A stretch of DNA of 64,000 bases from Hyphomonadaceae bacterium BRH_c29 (GCA_000961695.1 LADW01000077.1:1-64000); one strand, 5' to 3'. Positions 7,041-15,963 are shown, numbered from the stretch's first letter. Numbers and translations are program-made. The notes: generated by a model from the letters alone, not told the origin.

Positions 7041-7997
7041 ATGTTCGACACGATGACGCTGCTGAGCGCGCACCTTGCCGCCAGCGCCATGGCCTTCCCT
7101 GAGATGAGCCCGGCCCTTGTCTCCATAGATTTCGGCTTTCTCGGCCTCGGCACCTTCCATCTGCGCTGGTACGCGCTCGGCTATATGGCCGGGATTGGCC
7201 TGGCCTGGTGGTATGCCAGCACCCTGATCAAGCGCCCGGCTTTGTTCGGCGGGACGAGCCCGCTGACCAAGGACCAGCTCGACGACATCATGTTCTGGAT
7301 CATCCTGGGCATCATTCTGGGCGGACGGATCGGCTATATTCTCTTCTATATGGTGCCCTATCAGTTCGACGTGCTGGCTGCCGATCCGATGACGATCCTG
7401 CGCATCTGGGATGGCGGCATGTCCTTCCACGGAGGGATCTCCGGTGTCGCGATTGCGCTGATCTATTTCGCCTACCGCAACAAGGTGAACCTTCTCTCCG
7501 TCGGAGACATTGCCGGCGTGGTCGCCCCAATCGGCATCGGCCTCGTGCGCATCGCGAACTTCATCAATGCGGAACTCTATGGCCGCCACACGGACTCGTC
7601 CTGGGGCATGGTCTTCCCGGAAGGCGTCGTGCCGGGCTCCACGCCGCCAGCCTATAACTGGGACACCGGCACCTGGCTCTATAATGGCTTCGAGACGGCG
7701 CGTTTTCCGAGCCAGCTTTATGAATCGGCGCTGGAAGGCTGGCTGCCGCTGCTCGTTGGCTCCCTCCTCATCTGGCGTTTCGGCGCCCTCAAGCGTCCGG
7801 GCCTCGTCGCGGGCCTCTTCCTGCTGATGTACGCGTTCGGCCGGACGGTCGTTGAGAATTTCCGCATGCCGGATTCCTTTGTCCACGGCCTGCCGGAATG
7901 GCTGACCATGGGCCAGATCCTCTCCATCCCGATGTGGCTGGGCGGCTTGTGGCTGGTCTGGAACGCCCTGAAACCGAAGGCTTCGACGAAAGCGTGA
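7041..7997 (+). CDS. lgt: Prolipoprotein diacylglyceryl transferase
   Basis: A 318-residue inner-membrane enzyme with about seven membrane segments. Lgt transfers diacylglycerol from phosphatidylglycerol to the lipobox Cys of prolipoproteins. Signature segments are MSFHGGISGVAIAL (His and Gly of the HGGL-type motif) and GLVRIANFINAELYGR, equivalent to the RIGNFINGE-type motif, followed by FPSQLYESALEG. The first Met is used here although a second at codon 17 (MAFPEM) is also possible; no strong Shine-Dalgarno decides it. Several lipoprotein substrates are encoded in this window. It overlaps the next gene by 4 nt. Confidence 0.96.
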   Translation: MFDTMTLLSAHLAASAMAFPEMSPALVSIDFGFLGLGTFHLRWYALGYMAGIGLAWWYASTLIKRPALFGGTSPLTKDQLDDIMFWIILGIILGGRIGYILFYMVPYQFDVLAADPMTILRIWDGGMSFHGGISGVAIALIYFAYRNKVNLLSVGDIAGVVAPIGIGLVRIANFINAELYGRHTDSSWGMVFPEGVVPGSTPPAYNWDTGTWLYNGFETARFPSQLYESALEGWLPLLVGSLLIWRFGALKRPGLVAGLFLLMYAFGRTVVENFRMPDSFVHGLPEWLTMGQILSIPMWLGGLWLVWNALKPKASTKA

Positions 7998-9040
7998 CTC
8001 TGAAAGAGCGTCTTGTCCGCCTGATCGAAACAGGCGGCCCGATCCCTGTGTCGACTTATATGCAGCTCTGCCTGCACGACACGGGCCAGGGCTATTACGC
8101 CACCCGTCCCGGCATCGGGAAGGATTTCATCACGGCGCCAGAGATCAGCCAGATCTTCGGTGAGCTGATCGGCCTCTGGCTGGTGCACGAGTGGAAAGCG
8201 CTCGGATCGCCGGAAGAGGTCCGCATTGTCGAGATCGGCCCCGGACGCGGCCAGCTGATGCGCGATGCCCTGCGCCTTGCCATGATGGCCGGCGGCGAAG
8301 GCTTCGCCAACGCCATGCGCGTGACTTTGGTCGAGCCTGCCCCTGCCTTGCGAGAGGTACAGCGCGAGGCACTGGCCGCCGCTGACCCGGAATTCGTGGC
8401 GACGCTGGCCGAGGTGCCCGCCGGGCCGATGCTGCTGATAGCGAACGAATATCTCGACTGTCTGCCCGCCCGCCAGTTCCGGAAAGCGGGCGGCGCCTGG
8501 CGCGAATGCGTGATCGGGCTGGATGGCGACAACGCGCTGGCCTTCGGACTTGCGGCAGACGAACAGGCCGCCCCGGAAGGCGCAGCAGACACGAGCGCGG
8601 TCGTGGAAGTGCAGATCGGCCTCGACCTGCTGATGGCAGACCTTGTCACCCGCAGCGCACCGTTCCGTGCGCTGTTCGTAGACTACGGCCCCGCAGATGT
8701 GGCGCCGGGCGACAGCCTCCGGTCCTACAAGGATGGCCAGCAGATCAGCCCGCTTGCCCTGCCCGGTGAGGCAGACCTGACGGTCGACGTGGACTTCGGC
8801 CGCCTCGCCCGCCTGTCGCGCAAGGTCGGCCTCGATGTCGCCGGACCATCGCCGCAAGGCATGTTCCTGCTCGGCCTCGGCGCGCAGGCACGGCTCAATC
8901 AACTGGTGAAGGCAAACCCGGATGATGCCGACGCCATCTACAACGCCGCCCAGCGCCTGATCGACCCGAAAGACATGGGCGAACGCTTCAAGGCAATCTG
9001 CCTGTCCTCCCCCGGCCTGCCGCCCCCGGCAGGTTTTTGA
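7994..9040 (+). CDS. NDUFAF7/MidA-family SAM-dependent methyltransferase
   Basis: A 348-residue class I methyltransferase. The SAM-binding motif is VRIVEIGPGRGQLMRDALR, preceded by the family-specific GYYATRPGIGKDFITAPEIS and followed by LIANEYLDCLPARQF. The mitochondrial homologue NDUFAF7 dimethylates an Arg of a complex I subunit during assembly; the bacterial role is likely similar but unproven. The track start (7898) lies inside lgt. The GTG at 7994 overlaps the lgt stop as GTGA, which is typical coupling and gives an N-terminus (VTLKERLVRLIETGGPIPV) that matches the family. In many alphaproteobacteria this pair is followed by pgeF, but here an S9 peptidase lies downstream on the other strand. 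Confidence 0.88.
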   Translation: MTLKERLVRLIETGGPIPVSTYMQLCLHDTGQGYYATRPGIGKDFITAPEISQIFGELIGLWLVHEWKALGSPEEVRIVEIGPGRGQLMRDALRLAMMAGGEGFANAMRVTLVEPAPALREVQREALAAADPEFVATLAEVPAGPMLLIANEYLDCLPARQFRKAGGAWRECVIGLDGDNALAFGLAADEQAAPEGAADTSAVVEVQIGLDLLMADLVTRSAPFRALFVDYGPADVAPGDSLRSYKDGQQISPLALPGEADLTVDVDFGRLARLSRKVGLDVAGPSPQGMFLLGLGAQARLNQLVKANPDDADAIYNAAQRLIDPKDMGERFKAICLSSPGLPPPAGF

Positions 9041-9043
9041 GGC

Positions 9044-10999
9044 CTAGTCCGCTCCGATATTATCGTCGACGAACTTTCCCGCTGCGCGCAGCGCTGCCTT
9101 TCGGGAAGCGCCGTGCGACAACCAATGGTCTTCGCTTTTCAGCTTGATAAACGTCACCGACTTGCCTTTGGCTTCCAGCGCTTTGGCCATCACTTCGCTC
9201 TGTTCGAGCGGCACAACGGTATCATCGTCACCATGGATCAGCAGGACCGGCGCCAGGAACTGATCGGCTGCATTTACCGGGGAAATGGCTTCGAGCCTGG
9301 AGCGGTCGCGCCGGATATCGCCGATGGCTTCCTTCAGATAGGCAAGGATCCAATGATTTTTCTGCAGGAACTCAGCCTCGTCCTTTATCATCAGAGGCAA
9401 GTCACTGACCGGCGCGATGGCAACAACACATTTGTAGAGGCCGGGTGTATAGGCACCACCCGCAAGTGCCGCATAGCCGCCATAGCTGCCGCCGACGATG
9501 CAGATGCGTTGTGGATCAACGGTCCCGTTCTGGATGAGGGTGAGCACGCCATCGGTGACATCGTCCTGCATCTTGCCGCCCCATTCCCCATAGCCGGCTT
9601 CCTGAAAATTCTTTCCGTACCCATCCGAGCCCCGGAAGTTCGGCTGTAATACGAGGTAGCCGCGATTGGCGAAATACTGCGCCATCCAGTCGAACTGGAC
9701 ATAGTCATGCGATGCTGGCCCGCCATGCGGCATCACAACGAGCGGCAGATTCTTGCGGGCAGACGCGTCGGTTCCCACGGGCCAGGTCAGGATCGCAGGA
9801 ATGGAAAGTCCGTCGCGGGCCGGATATTTCACCACAGAAATGTCCGCGACCGCCTCGCTCGGAATATCTGCGCGCCGCGTGGCTATGCCCATGAGCTGAC
9901 CGGTCGCGCGATCCTGAAGGACATACTGCCCGGTCGTGTTGTTGTCATAGATGAGATAAAGGATTTTCGACCAGTCTTCGGACCGTGACGTAACGAAGAC
10001 TGCCGATGTCGGGAAACCGGCCACGACAGCGGCAACGGCCTGATCGACCTCCGGATCATAGAACTTGTAGCTCGGCAGGGCGCCGGAATAGCGCACACCG
10101 CTGACCGACTGGTTTGGGTCCGAATAGATGTGCTCGATGTCTGCGCCTGGCCGGCTAAGCCCGGCTGGCCCGATATGGCCATCAAAGCCCACTTCAATCA
10201 GGTCCGTATACTCTTCATCGGCTCCGCTAGTGGGGGCAAGGATGAGCGCCGAACGATCATCCTTGATGCCGACGATGGAATATGGCGGCACGCCGCCTTT
10301 GGCCTTGAAGACTGTTTCCTTCTTGCCCGACCTGTAGCTCACGATCTCGTATTCGTTGGTCGCGTTGGAGTAATCTTCACGTGCGATCACGGTGCCGTCG
10401 GGATCAACCAGCCAGTCCGTCGTGAGGGGCGTGCCCCGCTTGTGTACTTTCCCCCTGCCTGTCTTGAGGTCGACGCGCAGGAGGTCCTTGGAAGGATCAT
10501 CTCCTGGCTTACCCATGTAGGCGGGCATGAACACGGTGCCGTGCCCATCATCATGCCCAACCACGCGGCCAAGGCCGCTCTGATACGCTGACAGGCCGCG
10601 AGCCTTGTAAAGCATCCAGGTCAAATCATTGGTTCTCAGGTCCAGTGACGCAGCGGCTGAGAACTCGTACTTGAAATTCCCGTAGTAGGTCTCCGAAGTG
10701 TCTGATGTGAAGATCATCAAATGATCCCTGTCCACGAACCAGATGTCTCGCGTAGAGACATTGTCGAGTCGAACACGGTGGGAGAAGTCGCCTGAAACCG
10801 CGTCATAGACCGTAATCAGGTCCACGCCCTCATCGCGTGTGATGAAAGCGATAACGCTGCCATCCGGCGAGATGGTCATGTCGCGAACCTTCGGCAATTC
10901 GCCATAGGCCTCGAGCGGTGGTTGCGGCACTTGCGCCACAGCGGTCAAGCCAGCCAGCCACATCAGCAGGACCGTACCAGCAACGCGCATCATCTTCAT
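9044..10999 (-). CDS. S9C-type prolyl oligopeptidase family peptidase, secreted
   Basis: About 651 residues: signal peptide (MKMMRVAGTVLLMWLAGLTAVAQ), an N-terminal beta-propeller (DMTISPDGSVIAFITRDEG and further repeats), and a C-terminal alpha/beta-hydrolase. The catalytic Ser is in CIVGGSYGGYAAL, the Asp in LIHGDDDTVVPLEQS, and the His in LKSEDHWLSHG. The oxyanion segment is VVMPHGGPASHD. It probably trims peptides in the periplasm. The start at 10999 has GGGAG 6 nt upstream, while the track ATG at 11005 abuts it. It is a paralogue of the gene at 43352-45316, with a similar length and domain plan. It converges on the methyltransferase gene with 3 bp between stops. Confidence 0.9.
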   Translation of the reverse strand: MKMMRVAGTVLLMWLAGLTAVAQVPQPPLEAYGELPKVRDMTISPDGSVIAFITRDEGVDLITVYDAVSGDFSHRVRLDNVSTRDIWFVDRDHLMIFTSDTSETYYGNFKYEFSAAASLDLRTNDLTWMLYKARGLSAYQSGLGRVVGHDDGHGTVFMPAYMGKPGDDPSKDLLRVDLKTGRGKVHKRGTPLTTDWLVDPDGTVIAREDYSNATNEYEIVSYRSGKKETVFKAKGGVPPYSIVGIKDDRSALILAPTSGADEEYTDLIEVGFDGHIGPAGLSRPGADIEHIYSDPNQSVSGVRYSGALPSYKFYDPEVDQAVAAVVAGFPTSAVFVTSRSEDWSKILYLIYDNNTTGQYVLQDRATGQLMGIATRRADIPSEAVADISVVKYPARDGLSIPAILTWPVGTDASARKNLPLVVMPHGGPASHDYVQFDWMAQYFANRGYLVLQPNFRGSDGYGKNFQEAGYGEWGGKMQDDVTDGVLTLIQNGTVDPQRICIVGGSYGGYAALAGGAYTPGLYKCVVAIAPVSDLPLMIKDEAEFLQKNHWILAYLKEAIGDIRRDRSRLEAISPVNAADQFLAPVLLIHGDDDTVVPLEQSEVMAKALEAKGKSVTFIKLKSEDHWLSHGASRKAALRAAGKFVDDNIGAD

Positions 11000-11136
11000 T
11001 CCCATCTCCCGAAATCCACCCCCAAAAGGAATTACATTCTACCGGGCAGAATCCGGACTTCGCAACCTTTGGTTTGTGACAGATTTTCGGCGCCGCGAGC
11101 GCTGAAGTGCCCGGCATTTTCCTAAAGTGTATCTGT

Positions 11137-11559
11137 TCAACTCGCCAGCAAGTGCGCCACCACACGGCGTGTGTGCGGGGTGTCGCGGTGTTCGAACAGG
11201 TAAATGCCCTGCCATGTGCCGAGGGCAAGGCGGCCATTTATCAGGGGAATGGACAGCGATGTCTGGGTCAGCGCCGCCTTGATATGGGCGGGCATGTCGT
11301 CCGGCCCTTCGGTGCGGTGGACGAGATAGGTCATGGCCGGGTCATTGGCAGGCGGCACGAGCTGGCGGAAGAAGGCTCTCAGGTCTGCCTGTACGTCGGG
11401 ATCGGCATTCTCCTGCACCAGAAGAGAGCAGGATGTGTGCTGGCAGAACAGAGTCAGCAGTCCCTCATCCATCGCGGTTTCCGACAGAAAACGCTGGATC
11501 GCGGGCGTGATTTCATAGAGACCCTGCCCCGATGTCCGGAGCGTGATCGTGTCGTGCAT
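11137..11559 (-). CDS. YjbQ/UPF0047-family protein
   Basis: A 140-residue YjbQ family protein. Diagnostic segments are GLLTLFCQHTSCSLLVQENA, MPAHIKAALTQTSLSIPL and the closing LALGTWQGIYLFEHRD. The conserved His and Glu/Asp residues likely bind a metal. The family has weak thiamin phosphate synthase activity in E. coli, with no established physiological role. I chose the ATG at 11559 because it has GGTGGGGAA upstream at proper spacing; the track uses a GTG five codons earlier. Confidence 0.87.
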   Translation of the reverse strand: MHDTITLRTSGQGLYEITPAIQRFLSETAMDEGLLTLFCQHTSCSLLVQENADPDVQADLRAFFRQLVPPANDPAMTYLVHRTEGPDDMPAHIKAALTQTSLSIPLINGRLALGTWQGIYLFEHRDTPHTRRVVAHLLAS

Positions 11560-11671
11560 GGTCGCGTTCCCCACCGGACTGGTTGAACAGGCTGGCCCGT
11601 CCTCGCACGGATGCTAGGATGGCAGCAATGGCCGGACGAGGGGTCCGGCGGATGATGGCAGGAGATGGCGG

Positions 11672-12517
11672 ATGCGCTGGCAGGGTGGACGCAAGGGCGG
11701 CAATATCGAGGATCGCCGGGGGATGGGCCCAGGCAAGGTTGCTGGCGGCGGGATCGGCATCCTTGTCATCGCCCTGATCGGCTATTTCGTGTTCGGCATG
11801 GAGCCGGAAGACGTCGCCAAGATGATCAGCGAGCAGCCCGCATCTTCGGCGCCGCAGCAGGGCGTTGAAGGCACCCCAGCCGATGAGGCGGGCCAGTTCG
11901 TCGATATTGTCGGCGCCAATATCAATGATGTCTGGAGCCAGGCTGTGCGCGGCTATACCGAGCCGAAGGTCGTGCTCTACGAACAGGGCACCACTACGGG
12001 CTGTGGTTTTGGCCAGGCCGCAATGGGCCCCTTCTATTGTCCGGCTGACCAGACCGTCTATCTCGACCTCGGCTTCTGGCAGGACATGCAGACCCAGCTC
12101 GGCGCTTCCGGGGCGGACTTCGCCAAGGCCTACGTGATCGCACATGAATTCGGCCACCACGTGCAGAAGCTGACCGGCGCCAGCGACAAGGTGCGCCAGG
12201 CGCAGCAGGCCGCCCGCAGCCAGGAAGAAGCCAATTCCTGGTCCATCGCGCTGGAGCTTCAGGCAGACTGCTATGCCGGCGTCTGGGCCGCTCATGCCTC
12301 CGAAGTGTCAGGCGGCGCTGTCGCGCTTGAGCCGGGCGATATCGAGGAAGGCCTGCGCACCGCCCAGGCCATCGGCGATGACATGATCCAGAAGCGCATG
12401 ACCGGCAAAGTTTCGCCCGAAGGCTTCACCCACGGCACCGCCGAACAGCGCGTCAAATGGCTCAATACGGGCCTGCGGACGGGTGACCCGACGGCATGCG
12501 ACACGTTCAACCAATAG
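11672..12517 (+). CDS. ypfJ: YpfJ-type neutral zinc metallopeptidase, membrane-anchored
   Basis: A 281-residue protein of the putative neutral zinc metallopeptidase family. It has a charged N-terminus (MRWQGGRKGGNIEDRRG), one membrane segment at about residues 24-42, and the zinc motif AYVIAHEFGHHVQ (His-Glu at residues 158-159). A later ELQADCYAGVWAAH supplies the third ligand region. CDTFNQ at the end matches the family. The catalytic part should face the periplasm. Substrates are unknown. An AGGAG lies upstream of the ATG. It is upstream of metY but separated by a structured leader, so co-transcription is not obvious. Confidence 0.9.
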   Translation: MRWQGGRKGGNIEDRRGMGPGKVAGGGIGILVIALIGYFVFGMEPEDVAKMISEQPASSAPQQGVEGTPADEAGQFVDIVGANINDVWSQAVRGYTEPKVVLYEQGTTTGCGFGQAAMGPFYCPADQTVYLDLGFWQDMQTQLGASGADFAKAYVIAHEFGHHVQKLTGASDKVRQAQQAARSQEEANSWSIALELQADCYAGVWAAHASEVSGGAVALEPGDIEEGLRTAQAIGDDMIQKRMTGKVSPEGFTHGTAEQRVKWLNTGLRTGDPTACDTFNQ

Positions 12518-12522
12518 GTCGC

Positions 12523-12607
12523 TTTGATTAGAAACCCTGCGGCAACGCTGTCCGTTTTCCTCATTGCTGTGCCCCTGCCGGTGACCTAAGACCGCAGGGA
12601 AATCAAA
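12523..12607 (+). ncRNA. Structured 5' leader of metY, candidate SAM/methionine-responsive element
   Basis: Two nested perfect helices close a leader that ends 23 nt before the metY ATG. TTTGATT (12523-12529) pairs with AATCAAA (12601-12607), and CCCTGCGG (12535-12542) pairs with CCGCAGGG (12592-12599); the joining strands are 5 nt and 1 nt. The enclosed part contains GCGGCAACG and GGTGACCTAAGACC, faintly like SAM-I core elements (GGCAAC, GGUGCUAA). It does not match the SAM-II pattern as I remember it. Methionine genes in alphaproteobacteria are often under SAM riboswitches. The structure is seen; the ligand is inference. Confidence 0.42.
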
Positions 12608-12630
12608 AGACCAGCAAAGAGGAAACGATC

Positions 12631-13917
12631 ATGACAGACACGCCGCAGGGATTTGAAACGCTGGCCATCCACGCAGGCGCCGAACCGGATCCGGCGACCG
12701 GTGCCCGTCAGGTGCCGATCTATCAGACCACGGCCTATGTCTTTCGTGACGCTGACCATGCCGCCGCTCTCTTCGGCCTGCAGGAAGTCGGCTATATCTA
12801 TTCCCGCCTGACCAATCCGACGATTGCCGCCCTGCAGACGCGCATCGCCGCGCTCGAAGGTGGCGCGGGCGCTGTGTGCTGCTCTTCCGGCCACGCCGCG
12901 CAGATCATGGCCCTCTTCCCGCTGATGGCGCCGGGCCGCAACATTGTTGCCTCCACGCGCCTCTATGGCGGCACGATCACCCAGTTCAGCCAGACCTTCA
13001 AACGCTTCGGCTGGTCCTGCACCTTTGTCGACTTTGACGACCTCGATGCGGTGAAGGCGGCAATTGATGACGACACGCGCGCCATCTTCTGTGAAACCAT
13101 CGCCAACCCGGGTGGCTATATTACGGATCTCGATGCCATCGCCGCCATTGCCAACGAGGCCGGCATTCCGCTGATCGTGGATAACACCACGGCGACGCCT
13201 TATCTCTGCCGCCCGATCGAACATGGCGCGACGCTGGTCGTCCATTCGCTGACCAAATACATGACCGGCAATGGCACGGTGACCGGCGGCGTTGTCGTCG
13301 ACTCCGGCAAATTCGACTGGTCCGCCAGCGACAAGTTCCCGTCCCTCTCCAAACCGGAACCGGCCTATCACGGCCTGGTCTTCCAGGAGACCTTCGGGCC
13401 AGCCGCCTTCACATTCCATAGTATCGCAATCGGTTTGCGCGACCTTGGCATGACCATGAACCCGCAAGGCGCGCACTATACGCTGATGGGCATTGAGACG
13501 CTGCCCTTGCGTATGGAGAAACACATCGCCAATGCGAAAGAGATCGCCGTATGGCTGGAAGGCCACGACGCGGTCGAGAGCGTCACCTATGCCGGGCTCG
13601 ACTCCTCGCCCTACAAGGCGCGCATTCCGCAGATCTGCCCGAAAGGCGCTGGCGCCCTGTTCACGATACAGCTGAAAGGCGGCTATGAGGCATGCACGAA
13701 GTTCGTGGCAGGCCTGAACCTGTTCAGCCATGTGGCAAACCTCGGCGATGCCCGCTCGCTGGTCATCCACCCGGCCTCGACCACGCACCGTCAGCTGACG
13801 GAGCAGCAGCAGATTGCCGCCGGCGCCGCGCCCAACACGGTGCGTCTCTCCATCGGCATCGAAAGCGCCGCAGACCTGATCGCAGACCTTGATCAGGCGC
13901 TGAAAGCGGCAGGCTAA
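12631..13917 (+). CDS. metY: O-acetylhomoserine aminocarboxypropyltransferase/sulfhydrylase
   Basis: A 428-residue PLP enzyme of the Cys/Met metabolism family, making homocysteine from O-acetylhomoserine and sulfide in the cytoplasm. The PLP lysine is K209 in HSLTKYMTGNGTVTGG. Other family marks are YIYSRLTNPT, LEGGAGAVCCSSGHAA and the C-terminal LFSHVANLGDARSLVIHPAS. Length (about 425-435) and the NVANLGD-like segment favour MetY over cystathionine gamma-synthase. AGAGGAAACG precedes the ATG. It sits behind the leader at 12523-12607 and beside a LysR/YeiH pair linked to sulfur compounds in other bacteria, so a sulfur theme is plausible. It converges with lysR, overlapping by 4 nt. Confidence 0.94.
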   Translation: MTDTPQGFETLAIHAGAEPDPATGARQVPIYQTTAYVFRDADHAAALFGLQEVGYIYSRLTNPTIAALQTRIAALEGGAGAVCCSSGHAAQIMALFPLMAPGRNIVASTRLYGGTITQFSQTFKRFGWSCTFVDFDDLDAVKAAIDDDTRAIFCETIANPGGYITDLDAIAAIANEAGIPLIVDNTTATPYLCRPIEHGATLVVHSLTKYMTGNGTVTGGVVVDSGKFDWSASDKFPSLSKPEPAYHGLVFQETFGPAAFTFHSIAIGLRDLGMTMNPQGAHYTLMGIETLPLRMEKHIANAKEIAVWLEGHDAVESVTYAGLDSSPYKARIPQICPKGAGALFTIQLKGGYEACTKFVAGLNLFSHVANLGDARSLVIHPASTTHRQLTEQQQIAAGAAPNTVRLSIGIESAADLIADLDQALKAAG

Positions 13918-14789
13918 GCGTTCAGACCGAGCAGCACCTCGGCGGCCTTGCTTAGCCGGCGTTCCCTGTGATGCAGGGCATAGAAATGCCGGACCGGAAG
14001 GGAAACATTCGCAGCCACAAGGTCGCCCCGGGCAATCAAAGGGGCGACCACGGCGCTTGAAAGCGCGGCTATACCTGAAGCACCGCGAATGGCGGAAACG
14101 ACGGCCTCATTGGACGGAAGCTCGAGCGCGATGGTCAGCTGGCCCGGGGAAAGCCCCCGCGCCGCCAGAGCATCCATCAGCGTGGCGCGTGTGCCGGAGC
14201 CGGTTTCCCGCATCACCCATTTCGCCGAGGCGAGGTCTGATAGTTTCAAAGCGCGTCCATCTGCAAACGGATGGGTCCGGTCGACCACGACCAGCATCGC
14301 ATCCTCCGCGACCAGCGAGACATTCAGGGCCGGTGCGTCGATCTCGCCTTCGACAAAGCCAAGTTCGGCCTGCCCCTCCAGGACAGCTTCGGCCACCGAT
14401 TGCGTGTTGCCAACCTGGAGCCGCACCTCGATGCCCGGATGGTCATCATGGAAGCGCATCAGCCGGGGCGGCAGCCAGTAATTCGCAATGGTCTGGCTGG
14501 CCTGCACGTGCAGCGTGCCCCGCCTCAGGCCACCCAGTTCGCTGAGCGCGAGCGATGCCGCTTCCGCCCGTGCCAGTGTCGCCTTCGCCTCACCGAGGAA
14601 GACACGGCCCGCCTCGGTCAGTTGGATGCCGCGCCCGACCCGGTCGAACAGCGCGACATTGTAATAGGCTTCCAGCGTCCGGATGGAGGCGCTGACGGCC
14701 GAGGCCGTGAGGTGGATATCGGCAGCGGCGCGGGTCAGATGCTCCCGCTCCGCTACAGCTACAAAGATGCGCAATTGCTCAAGGGTCAT
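13914..14789 (-). CDS. LysR-family regulator (YeiE/CbbR-like)
   Basis: A 291-residue LysR-type regulator. The winged HTH covers about residues 1-60 (LEQLRIFVAVAEREHLTRAA, TASAVSASIRTLE) and the substrate-binding domain follows (LHVQASQTIANYWLPPRL). It is divergent from a YeiH-family transporter; in E. coli the YeiE regulator, tied to sulfite stress, is adjacent to yeiH. A similar local regulation is inferred. The track start at 14795 is a TTG; ATG at 14789 is preferred. Its stop overlaps that of metY on the opposite strand. Confidence 0.88.
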   Translation of the reverse strand: MTLEQLRIFVAVAEREHLTRAAADIHLTASAVSASIRTLEAYYNVALFDRVGRGIQLTEAGRVFLGEAKATLARAEAASLALSELGGLRRGTLHVQASQTIANYWLPPRLMRFHDDHPGIEVRLQVGNTQSVAEAVLEGQAELGFVEGEIDAPALNVSLVAEDAMLVVVDRTHPFADGRALKLSDLASAKWVMRETGSGTRATLMDALAARGLSPGQLTIALELPSNEAVVSAIRGASGIAALSSAVVAPLIARGDLVAANVSLPVRHFYALHHRERRLSKAAEVLLGLNA

Positions 14790-14795
14790 TGCCAA

Positions 14796-14844
14796 CTGTT
14801 CGATTTTTCCACACGTTACATATTATATTATTCGATATATTAAT
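14796..14844. promoter_or_regulatory. AT-rich divergent promoter/operator between lysR and yeiH
   Basis: The 55-bp interval between the two start codons is strikingly AT-rich in a GC-rich genome. It contains TATAT-TATTCG-ATATA, an interrupted inverted repeat that has the T-N11-A form expected of a LysR box, and a following ATATATTAATAT. The start codon of yeiH lies at the edge of this block with no Shine-Dalgarno, so a leaderless or downstream start is possible. Confidence 0.45.
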
Positions 14845-15900
14845 ATGATTTTCGGTGCCATCCCTTCGCCTGTCTCAGAACAGGCGAAGCCCGAAATGCT
14901 CACGCGCACCCGCACCATTCTCCCCGGCCTCGTTCTGGCCTGCGGGATCTCCGGAGTGGCGGTCCTCCTGCAAACGGCTGAAGTCCACGTGTTCGGCCGG
15001 GCCTGGTTCGAGGCGCTGGTGCTCGCCATCCTGCTCGGGGCGGTGTTTCACACGATTTTCGGCCTGCATGGCCGTTTGCAGCCGGGCGTGCATTTCTCCT
15101 CGAAGCTGCTGCTGGAGGTCGCCATCGTCCTGCTCGGCGCATCGATCAGCGCCGCTGCAATCGGAAAGGCTGGCCTGCCGCTGGTTGCTGCCATTGTCGG
15201 CGTGGTGTTCACGGCGATTGCGCTCAGCTACAGCATCAGCCGCTTGCTCGGCTTGCCGCACCAGTTGGCCTTGCTGGTCGCGTGCGGGAACTCGATTTGC
15301 GGGAACTCCGCCATCGTGGCCGCTGCGCCCGTGATCGGCGCGGAGTCCAAACATGTCACGGCGTCCATCGCGTTCACCGCCGCCCTTGGCATTCTCGTCG
15401 TACTTTTCCTGCCTCTGTTCAAACTGCAACTCGGCATGAGTGAACGGCAATACGGCGTGCTGGCTGGCCTCACCGTCTATGCCGTGCCGCAGGTGCTGGC
15501 CGCCACTGCGCCGGTGGGCGTTCTCAGCACGCAAGTTGGAACGCTGGTGAAACTGGTCCGGGTCTTGTTGCTCGGCCCGGTGATCCTGATGCTGAGGTTT
15601 ACCGGCGGAAAGTCTGCAGGCACCCAGCCGGGCATCGGCCGGCTGGTGCCCTGGTTCATCCTGGGCTTCCTCGCCATGATGGCGCTGCGGAGCGCGGGCC
15701 TCATCCCTGAAGCCGCCCTGCCCGTCCTGACCCGCCTGTCGACACTGCTGACGCTCATCTCCATGGCGGCGCTCGGCCTGATGGTGGACCTGCGCTCGGT
15801 CGCCAGCAGCGGCGGGCGCGTCCTGGCGGCGGGCGTCTTGTCGCTGGCCGTGCTGATCGCGGCGAGTTTTCTCGTGCTGTCAGGCCTGCACATCCAATAG
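14845..15900 (+). CDS. yeiH: YeiH-family (UPF0324) membrane transporter
   Basis: About 351 residues with roughly ten membrane segments. Family segments: ALVLAILLGAVFHTIFGL, VHFSSKLLLEVAIVLLGA, ACGNSICGNSAIVAAAPVIG and LTVYAVPQVLAAT. UPF0324 proteins are often annotated as sulfate or sulfite exporters on indirect evidence; substrate is not proven. The first plausible ATG is at 14845, but a second at 14896 (MLTRTRTILPG) begins nearer to the usual YeiH N-terminus. The upstream LysR gene is its probable regulator. Confidence 0.86.
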   Translation: MIFGAIPSPVSEQAKPEMLTRTRTILPGLVLACGISGVAVLLQTAEVHVFGRAWFEALVLAILLGAVFHTIFGLHGRLQPGVHFSSKLLLEVAIVLLGASISAAAIGKAGLPLVAAIVGVVFTAIALSYSISRLLGLPHQLALLVACGNSICGNSAIVAAAPVIGAESKHVTASIAFTAALGILVVLFLPLFKLQLGMSERQYGVLAGLTVYAVPQVLAATAPVGVLSTQVGTLVKLVRVLLLGPVILMLRFTGGKSAGTQPGIGRLVPWFILGFLAMMALRSAGLIPEAALPVLTRLSTLLTLISMAALGLMVDLRSVASSGGRVLAAGVLSLAVLIAASFLVLSGLHIQ

Positions 15901-15918
15901 ATATTACCCCCAACGAAA

Positions 15919-15942
15919 AAGGGCGGCCCATGGGCCGCCCTT
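15919..15942. terminator. Hairpin terminator between yeiH and rpoD
   Basis: AAGGGCGGCCC-AT-GGGCCGCCCTT is a perfect inverted repeat in the 63-bp gap between two convergent stop codons. A-rich sequence precedes it on the plus strand, so it has a T-tract for the rpoD direction (minus strand) and TT on the other. It probably works in both directions. Confidence 0.8.
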
Positions 15943-15963
15943 CGTATCGGAATTGTCGTTCGA

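Noticed and set aside
7718-8902. 394-residue minus-strand ORF opposite lgt/methyltransferase
   Set aside because: Shadow frame; spans two real genes on the other strand.
12523-12607. SAM-II riboswitch call for the metY leader
   Set aside because: The SAM-II pattern I remember (UGAUUU...GCUAAA pseudoknot) is not present; only a generic structured leader can be supported.
12586-13788. 400-residue minus-strand ORF opposite metY
   Set aside because: Shadow frame of metY.
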